A DNA stretch of 64,000 bases from Actinophytocola sp963840275 (GCA_963840275.1 CAWIYK010000006.1:62001-126000); one strand, 5' to 3'; shown: positions 41,980-50,585, numbered from the stretch's first letter. Translations and numbers: made by a program. Notes: generated by a model from the sequence alone, not told the origin.

Positions 41980-42573
41980 CCACTGGTGCTCTCGCCCGGC
42001 GTCACCGCTGGCCAGCGGTCGCGGCAGCGGGGTCATCGAGCAGTTGCTTGCCGTCGGGCATGCGGACCGCCCACGGCGGCGTGTCTGCACTGGGGCGGGC
42101 GCGGATCCGCTCGGCCTGGTGACGTCGTCCGGAGGGTGTGGCTGCCGCGGCAGGAGCCATGACCACTCAGCTGCCGCTCCAGCTCGACGTCACCGCTGGC
42201 CAGCGAGTCGCGGGCGGCGCGGTCCTCGGGCAGCTGCTCGCCGGACATGTGGAATACCTCGCCGCGGCGTGTCCGCACTGGGCGTGCCGGGGCGGAGTGC
42301 CTGGATCCGCTCGGCCTGGTGACGTCGTCCGGATGGGTGCGGCTGCTGCCGCGGGAGCCGTGGCCGGTGAGCTACCGCTCCAACCCGCCGTCTCCAACGG
42401 CCAGCAGGTCGCGGCCGGCGCAGTCATCGAGCAGCTGTTCGCCGGGCACCCGCACTGGCCCCGCCGCGACGGCGCACCGGCGACGCGACGAGACGCCGGC
42501 GGGCGTGACTTGGTTTGGACAGCAGGGAGGTCGGACCGATAACCCGAGACGGTCGCGCGGTTAGTACCTGAGG
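41980..42573 (+). pseudogene. Tandem decayed copies of the 3' end of the M23 peptidase gene
   Basis: The 3' segment of the peptidase gene (41790-41979) is followed by three diverged copies: about 41996-42172, 42176-42377 and a partial copy at 42378-42461. Each keeps recognisable blocks: VTAGQRVAGGAVLGQLLAGH in copy 2, VSNGQQVAAGAVIEQLFAGH in copy 3, and DNA for the DPLGLVTSSG segment in copies 1 and 2. Small indels put the blocks in different frames, so none reads through. The last about 110 bp before whiG show nothing else. Arose presumably by tandem duplication and decay. Confidence 0.75.
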
Positions 42574-43572
42574 TCAGACCTCGGTCTTCTCCAGCAGCTT
42601 TGCCCGTAGGCGCAGCACGGCGCGGGTGTGGAGCTGGCACACCCGGGACTCGGTGACGCCGAGGACCCGGCCGATCTCGGCGAGAGTGAGGTTCTCGAAG
42701 TAGTACAGGGTGACCACGACCCGGTCCCGTTCGGCGAGGTGCGCGATGGCCTGCGCGAGCTGCCGCCGGTTGTCCTGGTCGACGAGCAGCGCGACCGGGT
42801 CGAGTGCCTCCTGGTCCTCCAGGATGTCCGCGAGCGGGGTGGCGCCTCGCCCGGCGGCGGCCAGCTCGTCGAGTGCGACGACGCTCGTGAGCTGCAGTTG
42901 GGCGTACAGCTCGCGGAGCTCGTGGAGGGTCAGGCCCAACTCGTCGGCGAGCTCGGCGTCGGTCGGGGTGCGGCGGAGCTGCGCGCCGAGGCGTTCGAGG
43001 GCGCGTTCGACCTCGCGGGCACGACCGCGGACCGAGCGCGGCACCCAGTCCTGCGCACGGAGGTCGTCGAGGATCGCGCCGCGGATGCGCTGCATGGCGT
43101 AGGTCTCGAACTTCAGCCCGCGTTCCGGCTCGAACTTCTCGATGGCGTCTACAAGGCCGAAGATGCCGGACTGGATCAGGTCCGCGACCTCGACGTGCGC
43201 GGGCAGGCCGGTGCCGACTCGACCGGCGACGTACTTCACGAGCGGCGCGTAGTGCAGCACGAGCCGGTCCCGCAGCAGCTGCTCACGCTGGTCGCCGTAC
43301 CTGCTCCACAACGCGACGATGCCGGCCTCGACGTCGTCGAACGTGCGCTGGTCGCCGGGCAGCACCCCGGCCGTCGGACCGAACCCGAAGGTCACGGCGT
43401 GTCCGTTCGCCGGCGACCCGTTGGCGACGGCACCGTTGCCGGACGTGCGTGGCGCACCATTGACCCGCGCCCCATTGCGGGGCCTCCCGTTGACGGGAGC
43501 CCCGTTGCTGGGCGCCGGCGGCGTCCGAAATCCTTCCCCTGGCTCATTGGGAACGGGGGTGGGTTCGGTCAT
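42574..43572 (-). CDS. whiG: RNA polymerase sigma factor of the WhiG/FliA type
   Basis: A 332-aa sigma-28-family factor; in Streptomyces WhiG commits aerial hyphae to sporulation. Region 2: LVLHYAPLVKYVAGRVGTGL through FETYAMQRIRGAILDDLRAQDW. Region 3: RELEDELGLT-like TDAELADELGLTLHELREL. Region 4: AERDRVVVTLYYFENLTLAEIGRVLGVTESRVCQL. The first about 75 residues are an added low-complexity stretch rich in Asn-Gly repeats. Its ATG lies within the xerC 3' end (29-bp overlap), and the xerC-whiG-M23-rpsB neighbourhood is conserved. Confidence 0.9.
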   Translation of the reverse strand: MTEPTPVPNEPGEGFRTPPAPSNGAPVNGRPRNGARVNGAPRTSGNGAVANGSPANGHAVTFGFGPTAGVLPGDQRTFDDVEAGIVALWSRYGDQREQLLRDRLVLHYAPLVKYVAGRVGTGLPAHVEVADLIQSGIFGLVDAIEKFEPERGLKFETYAMQRIRGAILDDLRAQDWVPRSVRGRAREVERALERLGAQLRRTPTDAELADELGLTLHELRELYAQLQLTSVVALDELAAAGRGATPLADILEDQEALDPVALLVDQDNRRQLAQAIAHLAERDRVVVTLYYFENLTLAEIGRVLGVTESRVCQLHTRAVLRLRAKLLEKTEV

Positions 43573-44548
43573 GGATTGCCTTCAGCCGTTCGACAGTCAC
43601 GTGGGTGTATAGCTGCGTCGTTGCTAGCGTAGCGTGACCAAGTAGCTCCTGGACGCTACGAAGATCAGCACCACCTTCGAGCAAATGTGTCGCAGCAGAG
43701 TGACGCAGACCATGCGGTCCCATGACGGGCGCGCCAGGAATTGCGTTCAACGCCTCGTGCACGATACGTCGAACGCTGGCGGGTTGGAACCGGCCACCAC
43801 GTGCGCCGAGCAGCAGAGAAGGCGGCGAAGTCGGCTTGACCAGCACCGGCCGGCCCCGGTCGAGCCAGGTCACGACGGCCCGCCGCGCCGGTTCGCCGAA
43901 CGGCACGGTGCGCTCTTTGGCCCCCTTTCCGAGCACGACGACGACACGCCGATCGAGGTCGACGTCGGCCACGTCAAGCCCGCACAGCTCCGACACCCGG
44001 ATGCCCGTGGCGTACAGCAGCTCGAGGAGGGCGTGGTCACGCAGCGCGACCGCGTCCTCCTCGACGGCGCCCTGCTTCGAGGCGTCGAGCAGGTCGCCCG
44101 CCTGGTCCTGTCGCAGGACGGCGGGCAGCTTGCGGTGCGGCCGTGCCGAGGCGAGACGCGCGCCTGGATCGGTGGCGAGATACTCGCGCCGGTGCGCCCA
44201 CGCCGTGAAGGCACGCGCGCCGGCCGACCGCCGAGCCATCGTCGTGCGGCTCACCCCCGCCGTGCGCTGGGCGGCGAGCCACGCCCGCAACGCGGTCAGG
44301 TCGAGCGCCGCCACGCCGCGGCCCATGCTCCGGTCGATGCTGCGGACGCCGCCCACCACCGGCAGGCCGTGCAGGAACCCGAGCAGCGAGACGACGTCGG
44401 TCAGGTAGGCGCGGACCGTGTGCGCGGACAGGCCGCGTTCGAGCTCGAGATGCCGCTCGTAGGCGTCGACGATCTCAACGACGGACGGCGGCAGCTCGCC
44501 CCGAATGCGGTGCAGATCGACCCGCTTGCGCGGCGAGGGCTCGGACAC
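43544..44548 (-). CDS. xerC: Tyrosine recombinase XerC
   Basis: A 334-aa chromosomal recombinase that with XerD resolves chromosome dimers at dif. SAM-like N-terminal domain (YERHLELERGLSAHTVRAYLTDVVSLLGFL) and catalytic domain with Arg in TGIRVSELCGL, Lys in GKGAKERTVP, His-x-x-Arg in PHGLRHSAATH, His in LLGHATLATTQ and Tyr in QLYTHV. I start at the GTG at 44548 (VSEPSPRKRVDL); an upstream start at 44659 adds an unconserved basic stretch. The 3' end overlaps whiG by 29 bp. Confidence 0.94.
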   Translation of the reverse strand: MSEPSPRKRVDLHRIRGELPPSVVEIVDAYERHLELERGLSAHTVRAYLTDVVSLLGFLHGLPVVGGVRSIDRSMGRGVAALDLTALRAWLAAQRTAGVSRTTMARRSAGARAFTAWAHRREYLATDPGARLASARPHRKLPAVLRQDQAGDLLDASKQGAVEEDAVALRDHALLELLYATGIRVSELCGLDVADVDLDRRVVVVLGKGAKERTVPFGEPARRAVVTWLDRGRPVLVKPTSPPSLLLGARGGRFQPASVRRIVHEALNAIPGAPVMGPHGLRHSAATHLLEGGADLRSVQELLGHATLATTQLYTHVTVERLKAIHDRTHPRSQ

Positions 44549-44631
44549 CTTCCCGACGCTGCGCCATCGGGCGGGCACGGTCAAGCACCGCCACGCCGCG
44601 GCCGCCCGGCCCTCGACCGGGTTCCGTCCGC

Positions 44632-45780
44632 TCAGCCACCTCCTTTCGCCTGGCGCCAACCGGCTTCGCAGCGCGCGGCCAGCCCGGTCAGCTCCAGCTC
44701 GGGCAGCAGCGCCCGCACCCGGTCGAGCGGCACCCCGGAGTCGACCGCCACCTCCTCGGCGCTGCGGCCCTCGTCGCGAGTGAGGGCCTCGTGCACCCGT
44801 AGCGCCTGGTCACCGAGCCCGTCGGTGCTGCGGCGCTTCGTCCGCCGCTCCGGGTCCAGGTTCTCGCCGACCGGCCCGACCGCTTCGAGGATCTCCGCGA
44901 CCGAGCCCGCGAGCACGGCCCCGCCGCTGCGCACCAGGTCGTGACAGCCGACGGACATCGCCGACGTGATCGGACCCGGCACCGCGAGCACGACCTTGCC
45001 GAGCGATCCCGCGGTCGTGGCCGTGTTGCGGGCGCCGCTGCGCGCCCCGGCCTCGACGACGACCGTCGCCGTCGAGAGCGCCGCGATCAGCCGGTTCCGC
45101 ACGAGGAACCGGTGTCGGGCCGGCGTGGTGCCCGGCGGGTACTCGCTCAGGACGAGGCCGCGCTGGGCGATGGTGGCGAGCAGGGTGGCGTGGCCCGCCG
45201 GGTACGGGATGTCGATGCCGCAGCCGAGCACCGCGACCGTCGTGCCATCGGCGTTGAGCGCGCCCCGGTGCGCGGCGCCGTCGATGCCGTAGGCCGCCCC
45301 GGACACGACGGCCATGCCCGCACCGCCGAGCCCGTACCCGACCTCGCCGGCGACGAGCTCGCCGTACCCGGTCGCCGCCCGCGCCCCGACGACCGACACC
45401 GCCCGATCGAAGACGTCGGCCAGCGGTGCCGATCCGCGTACCCAGAGCCCGAGCGGCGGCCCGGCCGCCCGCAACCCGCGGTCGATGGCGGCGGACAGGC
45501 ACAGCAGCTGCCACGCCGGCCACTCGGAGTCCTCCGGGACGACCAGCCGCGCACCCACTTTCGCGGCAGCGGCGAGGTCGGCCCCGGCGAGGTCGACCCT
45601 CCGCCGTGAGGATGTCTCGCCCTGGATGGCGTCCGGCACCTCGCCGGCCCGGACCATCGCCGCCGCCGCGACGGGCCCGTGCACGTCGACCAGGGCGTGC
45701 AACGCAAGCGCCGGCGGCTCGGCGACACGCATGAGGTAGGCCCTGGCGAGCTGGATCTCCTCCCCCGCCGGCGCGGTCAC
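44632..45780 (-). CDS. dprA: DNA-processing protein DprA
   Basis: A 382-aa single-strand DNA-binding recombination mediator (Smf/DprA) that loads RecA in transformation. Rossmann core: VSVVGARAATGYGEL, VVSGAAYGIDGAAHRGAL, VAVLGCGIDIPYPAGHATL, SEYPPGTTPARHRFLVRNRLIAALS, VVEAGARSGARNTA, AVPGPITSAMSVG. A C-terminal winged-helix part ends the protein. I start at the GTG at 45780, overlapping a 60-codon upstream frame by GTGA; a GTG near 45905 would add a basic stretch. Followed by xerC. Confidence 0.92.
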   Translation of the reverse strand: MTAPAGEEIQLARAYLMRVAEPPALALHALVDVHGPVAAAAMVRAGEVPDAIQGETSSRRRVDLAGADLAAAAKVGARLVVPEDSEWPAWQLLCLSAAIDRGLRAAGPPLGLWVRGSAPLADVFDRAVSVVGARAATGYGELVAGEVGYGLGGAGMAVVSGAAYGIDGAAHRGALNADGTTVAVLGCGIDIPYPAGHATLLATIAQRGLVLSEYPPGTTPARHRFLVRNRLIAALSTATVVVEAGARSGARNTATTAGSLGKVVLAVPGPITSAMSVGCHDLVRSGGAVLAGSVAEILEAVGPVGENLDPERRTKRRSTDGLGDQALRVHEALTRDEGRSAEEVAVDSGVPLDRVRALLPELELTGLAARCEAGWRQAKGGG

Positions 45781-45959
45781 GCCGCCCGCCGGTGGTCGAC
45801 CACCGAGGAGGCGGCGCAGCAGTCGGGCCAGCGGGCGACGCAGGCGGGTGGCGGCTGACCGTCCGGTTTGGGGACGGGTAGCTGCGGGTTCGCTGAGCGC
45901 CACAGCAATCGCGGGCAGAGTCCGGCGCTGCCGCCGCCGGGATGGTTGGGGTTTCGCAT
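45777..45959 (-). CDS. Candidate small protein translationally coupled to dprA
   Basis: A 60-codon frame (MRNPNHPGGGSAGLCPRLLW onward) with an AAAGGA ribosome site seven bases before its ATG; its stop overlaps the dprA GTG as GTGA. It has five cysteines, many prolines and no hydrophobic helix. I recognise no family. It could be a leader that sets dprA translation, or the dprA start may be elsewhere and this frame spurious. Base composition alone cannot decide. Confidence 0.35.
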   Translation of the reverse strand: MRNPNHPGGGSAGLCPRLLWRSANPQLPVPKPDGQPPPACVARWPDCCAASSVVDHRRAA

Positions 45960-46506
45960 GAGGTGATTCCTTTCTTTTGGGGTATTGGGATGGCTCGGTC
46001 ACGGATGGGGTGCTCATGGAAGGGGTGCTCGGTGGCGGCTGGCGTGCGGCGGAGCGTCGCGTGTGACGGCCGCGGACGTCTGGACGACGGCCGGGTGAGC
46101 GGCAGTCGGGCCACGAAATGTGGTGTCGTGTGGCTGCTGCCCGTGTTGTTGCTCGGGTTCGGTGGTGGCTTGCCGTGTGAACTGCGGAGCCGTGCAACGG
46201 CCGTGCCACTCGCCAGCGGATCCACGCCACCGCAGGGTCTCCGGGCACGTCGGATGCTGCGGCTGCCGAGGTGCGGTGCGGTGCCGTCGCGGCGGCATTG
46301 CACGGTCTTCGAATCCGGCAACGGCACGGAACCGCAGCTACGCGGCATCGCACTCGTGGCGCGACAGCCACTTTTCCGGCGGCCCCAGGTTTCCGCGGTC
46401 GAGCGGCCTGGCCGTCGCCGCAGTCCTTGACGCTTCACCCCTGGCGGCTATCCGTCCGGTGGGTGCGCAAGGCCGCCGTCCCGTGCCTGTTGGCTCGGGT
46501 TCGCGG
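45960..46506. other. Gene-poor 550-bp gap between comM and dprA
   Basis: Open frames here on both strands (for instance 45942-46430 on the plus strand) give compositionally random Arg/Ser/Pro/Cys-rich peptides with no recognisable domain, and I do not call them. A purine-rich stretch with a TTTCTTTTGGGG run lies at 45969-45980, next to the small frame's ribosome site. A dprA promoter must be here if dprA is not transcribed from comM; I cannot point to it. Confidence 0.5.
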
Positions 46507-48021
46507 TTATGCGGTTCGGCGGTCTCGGAATTCCAGGGCTGCTGACACGTGGTCGGAGGTCGGGCGGTCGGCGTCGGACAGGTCTGCGAGGGTCCAGGAG
46601 ACCCTCAGGCAGCGGTCGGCGCCTCTGGCGGTCAGCGCGCCTACGTCCAAGCCTCGGTCCAGTGACGCGGTCACCTGTCTCGGTAAGCCGAACTCTCGGC
46701 GTAGCACCGGGCCCGGCGCGGCCGCGTTCGTCTGCCAGCCGTACTTGCTCCAGCGCTCCACCGCGCGGCGGCGGGCCTTCTCGATCCTGGCTCGTACTGT
46801 CTCGGTGGTTTCGGGTTGTGTCGTCTCCGATCTGGACATTGCGGTGAGCGGACGCATGCCGACTCGCAGGTCGACGCGGTCCAGTAGTGGGCCGGACAGC
46901 CGGTTCTTGTAGCGGCGCTTGGCCGACGGAGAGCAGGTGCAGTCGAACTCTCTCGGTGGCGCGCACGGGCACGGGTTCGTCGCGAGCACCAACTGGAAAC
47001 GCGCCGGATAACGCACCACCCCGTCGCGCCTGGCCAGACGGATCTCGCCCTCCTCCAACGCGGTGCGTAGCGCCTCCAACCGGTGCGGTCCCGCCTCACA
47101 GGCCTCGTCGATGAACAGGACGCCGTTGTGCGCGGTACTCACCGCGCCCGGTCTGGCCAGTCCGGAGCCACCGCCCACCAGCGCGGACACCGACGTCGAG
47201 TGGTGCGGCGCGATGAACGGCGGCGTCGTGACCAGTGGCGACTCCGGCGACAGCAGACCGGCGATCGAATGGATGGCGGTGACCTCCAGCGCCTGCTCAT
47301 CGGCCAGTTCGGGCAGCAGGCCGGGAAGCCGCTGCGCGAGCATCGTCTTGCCGGTGCCCGGTGGGCCGGTCAGCAGGAGGTGGTGGCCGCCGGCCGCGGC
47401 CACTTCCAAGGCCCACCTCGCTTCGGGCTGGCCCACCACGTCGACGAGGTCCAGGACGTCCGTCCGGGTTGCCGACGGGTGCGGGGTCGGTCCGCGGAGG
47501 GTGTTCGGCTCGCCGCGGAGCCAGTCCAGGATCTCCGTCAGGTGTTCCGCGCCCTGCACGTCCAACTCGGTCACCAACGCCGCCTCGCGCAGGGACGTCG
47601 CCGGGACTATGGCTCGCTTCAGCCCGGCCCTCCGCGCGGCGAGCAGGCCAGGGAGGACGCCGCGCACCGGACGGACTCGACCGTCCAGCGCCAGTTCGCC
47701 CAGTAGGACCGTGCCCGCCAGGCGTTCCGGGGGTTCCAGGCCCGCTGCGACCAGGACCGCGCAGGCCAGGGCCACGTCGTAGCCCGAGCCGCCTTTCGGG
47801 AGCGCCGCCGGCGAGAGCGCGAGGGTGACCAGTTCGTCCGGCCACTTGCGGGCGCTGTTGCGGACGGCGGCGCGCACGCGTTCCTTCGCCTCGTTCAGCG
47901 ACGCGTCCGGGAGCCCCACGATCTGGGTCCTCGGCTTGCCGCCGCCGATGTCGGCCTCGATCTCGACCACCGTGCCGTCCACGCCGAACAGGGCCACCGA
48001 CCAGGCTCTGGCGAGCGGCAT
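46507..48021 (-). CDS. comM: YifB/ComM-type Mg-chelatase-like AAA+ ATPase
   Basis: A 504-aa AAA+ protein. ComM is a branch-migration helicase that helps integrate transforming DNA. N-terminal ChlI-like domain (VEIEADIGGGKPRTQIVGLPD, SPAALPKGGSGYDVALA), ATPase core with Walker A LTGPPGTGKTMLAQRLP, FIAPHHSTSVSALVGGG, Walker B GVLFIDEACEAG, sensor LVLATNPCPC and a CxC-type cysteine cluster (CPCAPPREFDCTC), then a helical C-terminal domain. ATG at 48021 shares a base with the yraN stop (TGATG). Ends before the 46.5-45.8 kb gap. Confidence 0.93.
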   Translation of the reverse strand: MPLARAWSVALFGVDGTVVEIEADIGGGKPRTQIVGLPDASLNEAKERVRAAVRNSARKWPDELVTLALSPAALPKGGSGYDVALACAVLVAAGLEPPERLAGTVLLGELALDGRVRPVRGVLPGLLAARRAGLKRAIVPATSLREAALVTELDVQGAEHLTEILDWLRGEPNTLRGPTPHPSATRTDVLDLVDVVGQPEARWALEVAAAGGHHLLLTGPPGTGKTMLAQRLPGLLPELADEQALEVTAIHSIAGLLSPESPLVTTPPFIAPHHSTSVSALVGGGSGLARPGAVSTAHNGVLFIDEACEAGPHRLEALRTALEEGEIRLARRDGVVRYPARFQLVLATNPCPCAPPREFDCTCSPSAKRRYKNRLSGPLLDRVDLRVGMRPLTAMSRSETTQPETTETVRARIEKARRRAVERWSKYGWQTNAAAPGPVLRREFGLPRQVTASLDRGLDVGALTARGADRCLRVSWTLADLSDADRPTSDHVSAALEFRDRRTA

Positions 48022-48401
48022 CAGAACACGCCCCTGAGGTGACTGACCTGCGGCGTCTCGCCCGGCGGCCACAGCACCGAGACGATGTCGAAGCGGAGGT
48101 CGACGTGGCTCACGCCGTAGGTGGCCCGCCAGCGGCGGGCCAGCCTGCGGATGCGGTTGGCCTTCTCCTCGTCCACGGCCTCGCCCGGTGGGCCGAAGTG
48201 GTCGCTCGTCCTGGTCTTGACCTCGCAGACGACCAGCAGCCGGCCATCCGTGACGACGAGGTCCAGCTCGCCCTCACGACATCGCCAGTTCTTCGACAGG
48301 ACCGTGAAGCCCTGTTGCTCGAGGTAGCGGGCCGCCAGGGCCTCGCCGCGCTCGCCGGTACGCAGGTGTCCGGACCTGGCCGGTTTCGTGTCTGCCGTCA
48401 T
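48021..48401 (-). CDS. yraN: UPF0102 (YraN) family nuclease-fold protein
   Basis: A 126-aa protein with the restriction-endonuclease-like fold. The core motif is GELDLVVTDGRLLVVCEVKTRTSDHFG (Asp and Glu-x-Lys of a PD-ExK type site), after GERGEALAARYLEQQGFTVLSKNWRC. Role not settled; it is nearly always beside comM and dprA. I use the ATG at 48401; a start at 48452 adds 17 unconserved residues and would lie in the DnaA-box-like pair. Its stop overlaps the comM start. Confidence 0.92.
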   Translation of the reverse strand: MTADTKPARSGHLRTGERGEALAARYLEQQGFTVLSKNWRCREGELDLVVTDGRLLVVCEVKTRTSDHFGPPGEAVDEEKANRIRRLARRWRATYGVSHVDLRFDIVSVLWPPGETPQVSHLRGVF

Positions 48402-48453
48402 GGCTACGACGGTGCCGCGCGAAGGGGTCGCCGGCCAGGGGTCGGTGCCCAAC

Positions 48454-48481
48454 TGTGGACAACCGGACCCGCTGTGGACAA
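48454..48481. promoter_or_regulatory. Second pair of DnaA-box-like sequences
   Basis: TGTGGACAA, the inverse of TTGTCCACA, occurs at 48454-48462 and 48473-48481, again exactly 19 bp apart. The pair lies about 55 bp upstream of yraN, in the gap to the DUF2469 gene. Direct repeats of this box could bind DnaA or another regulator. Confidence 0.45.
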
Positions 48482-48541
48482 CCCGCCCACCTCAAGATCG
48501 AGAACGGGACGGATTGTCGGTGGGGTGTGCTAGCGCCGCGG

Positions 48542-48865
48542 CTAGGTGTTGAACGGCCCTTCTTCCGGCAGCCGGAGGTCGGGTTTGTCCAGCTCCTCCA
48601 CGTTGACGTCCTTGAAGGTGATGACCCGGACGTTCTTGACGAAGCGCGCCGGCCGGTACATGTCCCACACCCAGGCGTCCGACATCCGCACCTCGAAGTA
48701 CACCTCACCGTCGGAGTCGCGCACCTGCACGTCGACACCGTTGGCCAGGTAGAAGCGGCGCTCTGTCTCCACCACGTACGAGAACTGGCTGACGATGTCG
48801 CGATACTCCCGGTAGAGCTGCAGCTCCATCTCGGTCTCGTACTTCTCGAGATCCTCCGCGCTCAT
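48542..48865 (-). CDS. DUF2469 family protein
   Basis: A 107-aa conserved actinobacterial protein of unknown function. It begins MSAEDLEKYETEMELQLYRE and contains YREYRDIVSQFSYVVETERRFYLAN and DAWVWDMYRPARFVKNVRV, nearly invariant in the family. No membrane helix or known catalytic motif. Its ATG overlaps the rnhB stop by 4 bp (ATGA), so it is translated with rnhB, as in mycobacteria. Confidence 0.94.
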   Translation of the reverse strand: MSAEDLEKYETEMELQLYREYRDIVSQFSYVVETERRFYLANGVDVQVRDSDGEVYFEVRMSDAWVWDMYRPARFVKNVRVITFKDVNVEELDKPDLRLPEEGPFNT

Positions 48866-49662
48866 GCGGTTTCGCGCTCCTCCTGCTCGACGGGCGTCGA
48901 CCTCCCGATTCGACCATTCTGAACCACGACGGCCGCCGCCACACTCAAGGCCACCGGGTGTGGCGCGCGCACACCGTGCGCAAGGCCCGCCGCGGCCACG
49001 TTCACGAACGACCAGCGGTGCGCGTAGCTGGGTCCGTGCACGGTAAGCGTCGCACTGTGCGCGCCCGTGCAGTAGCCCTTGTGCTCGTCGAACCCGTACT
49101 GCGGCAGGTCGTCGTGCAGCTTCTCCATCATCCGGTCTCGGGTGACCTTCGCCAGGACCGACGCGGCGGCGACACAGGCCACCGCCTGGTCGCCCTTGAT
49201 CACCGGCATGCTCGGCGCCGTCAGACCCGGCACGCGGAAGCCGTCGATCAGCACGTAACCCGGATGGGTGGACAACCGCGCGATCGCGCGCCGCATGCCC
49301 TCGATGTTGGACACGTGCACGCCCCTGCCGTCGACCTCCTCGACCGGCACCACGACCACCGCGTAGTCGATGGCCCGCTTCACGACCAGGTCGTACATCC
49401 GCTCACGGGCGGCCGCGGTCAGCAGCTTCGAGTCCGTCAGGCCCTCGAACCGGGCGGCGTCCCCCGGCCGCAGCACACAGGACGCGATCACCAGCGGACC
49501 GGCACAGGCGCCGCGGCCGGCCTCGTCCACGCCGGCCACCGGCCCGAGCCCACGCCGCTCCAGCGCGGTCTGCAACGCCCAGTTGCCGGCGTCACGCCGC
49601 AGCACGGGGCGAGGTGGGGCGGACTCCAGCCACCCCAACCGGCCCTGTCTGGCTACCGTCAC
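48862..49662 (-). CDS. rnhB: Ribonuclease HII
   Basis: A 266-aa enzyme that nicks RNA in RNA/DNA hybrids and removes misincorporated ribonucleotides. The active-site segment is VAGVDEAGRGACAGPLVIA (Asp-Glu), with further acidic residues in GLTDSKLL and KGDQAVACVAAASVLAKVTRD. The C-terminus (from about residue 225) is longer than in E. coli and unconserved. The GTG at 49662 overlaps the upstream lepB stop (GTGA). Confidence 0.95.
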   Translation of the reverse strand: MTVARQGRLGWLESAPPRPVLRRDAGNWALQTALERRGLGPVAGVDEAGRGACAGPLVIASCVLRPGDAARFEGLTDSKLLTAAARERMYDLVVKRAIDYAVVVVPVEEVDGRGVHVSNIEGMRRAIARLSTHPGYVLIDGFRVPGLTAPSMPVIKGDQAVACVAAASVLAKVTRDRMMEKLHDDLPQYGFDEHKGYCTGAHSATLTVHGPSYAHRWSFVNVAAAGLAHGVRAPHPVALSVAAAVVVQNGRIGRSTPVEQEERETA

Positions 49663-50576
49663 TTCCTGACTCCACCGGATCGAACCGCCGTGCGCACCCG
49701 CCGGCCCAGCCACACGGTCGGGAACGCGGCCGCGAGGCCGAGCCCGAGCGGTGCGAACTGCGTCGCGGCCGACGCTGCCGCGCTCACCTGCGGATTGTGA
49801 TCGCCGACGCCACGCCAGCGGGCGGGCGGCAGCACGATGTAGCGCACCTTGCCGATGACATTGTCCACCGGCACCAGGCCGGACGACCCGCCACCACCCT
49901 GGCAGCGCGAGTCACACGAGTTGTTGCGGTTGTCGCCGAGCACCCACAGCATGCCGTCCGGCACCTTGATGGGCTCGAACGGCTCCTGGGTCCGCGCGGC
50001 GCCGGGCATCCAGTAGATGTACGGCTCGTCGAGCGGCTCGCCGTCGACCATCACCCGGTTCTTGTCGTCGCAGCACTCGACGGACTGGCCGCCGACCGCG
50101 ACGATCCGCTTGACCACGTCGTCCTCGTTGGGGGACGCGAGCCCGAACGCGGCGCCGACGTCCTGCAGCCACGAGACGAACCCGTTGCTGGACCGGTTGG
50201 CGGAGAACTCCGACTGGTTCCACGTGTTCGGCCGCTCGAACACCACGACCTCGCCGGGCTCGGGGTCACCGAACGTGTAGACGAGCTTGTCGACCAGCAC
50301 GCGGTCGCCGTAGCAGCCGGGACAGCCGTGCAGCGTCTGCTCCATCGACTCGGACGGGATCACGAACACCCGCGCGAGGAACGTCTGGATCAGGAGGGTG
50401 AGCAGCAGCGCCACACCGATCAGGATCGGCAGTTCCTTCCAGAACGACCGCGGCTTCTTCTTCGCCTTCGGCAGCGCGGAGTCGGCCCCCGGCGACTCGG
50501 GGTTGTTCCGATCGGTGCGGCCGTCCCCCTCGTCCTCGTTGTCCCTGCTGTTTCCGGAGCGTGCGACGTCGACCAC
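49659..50576 (-). CDS. lepB: Signal peptidase I (first of two tandem copies, downstream)
   Basis: A 305-aa membrane serine protease that cleaves signal peptides. Acidic, disordered N-terminus (DNEDEGDGRTDRN), one transmembrane helix (LPILIGVALLLTLLIQTFLA), catalytic Ser in VIPSESMEQTL and Lys in DDVVKRIVAVGG, plus GDNRNNSCDSRCQ. Cysteine pairs HGCPGC and ECCD lie outside the membrane and may form disulfides. A hydrophobic C-terminal stretch (GLGLAAAFPTVWLG) may be a second membrane contact. Clearly a duplicate of the neighbour at 50586-51545. Confidence 0.93.
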   Translation of the reverse strand: MVDVARSGNSRDNEDEGDGRTDRNNPESPGADSALPKAKKKPRSFWKELPILIGVALLLTLLIQTFLARVFVIPSESMEQTLHGCPGCYGDRVLVDKLVYTFGDPEPGEVVVFERPNTWNQSEFSANRSSNGFVSWLQDVGAAFGLASPNEDDVVKRIVAVGGQSVECCDDKNRVMVDGEPLDEPYIYWMPGAARTQEPFEPIKVPDGMLWVLGDNRNNSCDSRCQGGGGSSGLVPVDNVIGKVRYIVLPPARWRGVGDHNPQVSAAASAATQFAPLGLGLAAAFPTVWLGRRVRTAVRSGGVRK

Positions 50577-50585
50577 CAGAGCAGA

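Noticed and set aside
42138..42542. A 134-codon plus-strand frame downstream of the M23 peptidase.
   Set aside because: It strings together pieces of decayed copies of the peptidase 3' end in mixed frames, with no start context, so I treat it as part of the repeat.
43544..44548. Tyrosine recombinase as a sign of an integrated element.
   Set aside because: Sequence and the dprA-xerC-whiG neighbourhood fit housekeeping XerC; no attachment-site repeats or phage genes are nearby.
45942..46430. A 162-codon plus-strand frame in the dprA-comM gap.
   Set aside because: No ribosome site, no recognisable domain, and equally long frames exist on the other strand over the same bases.
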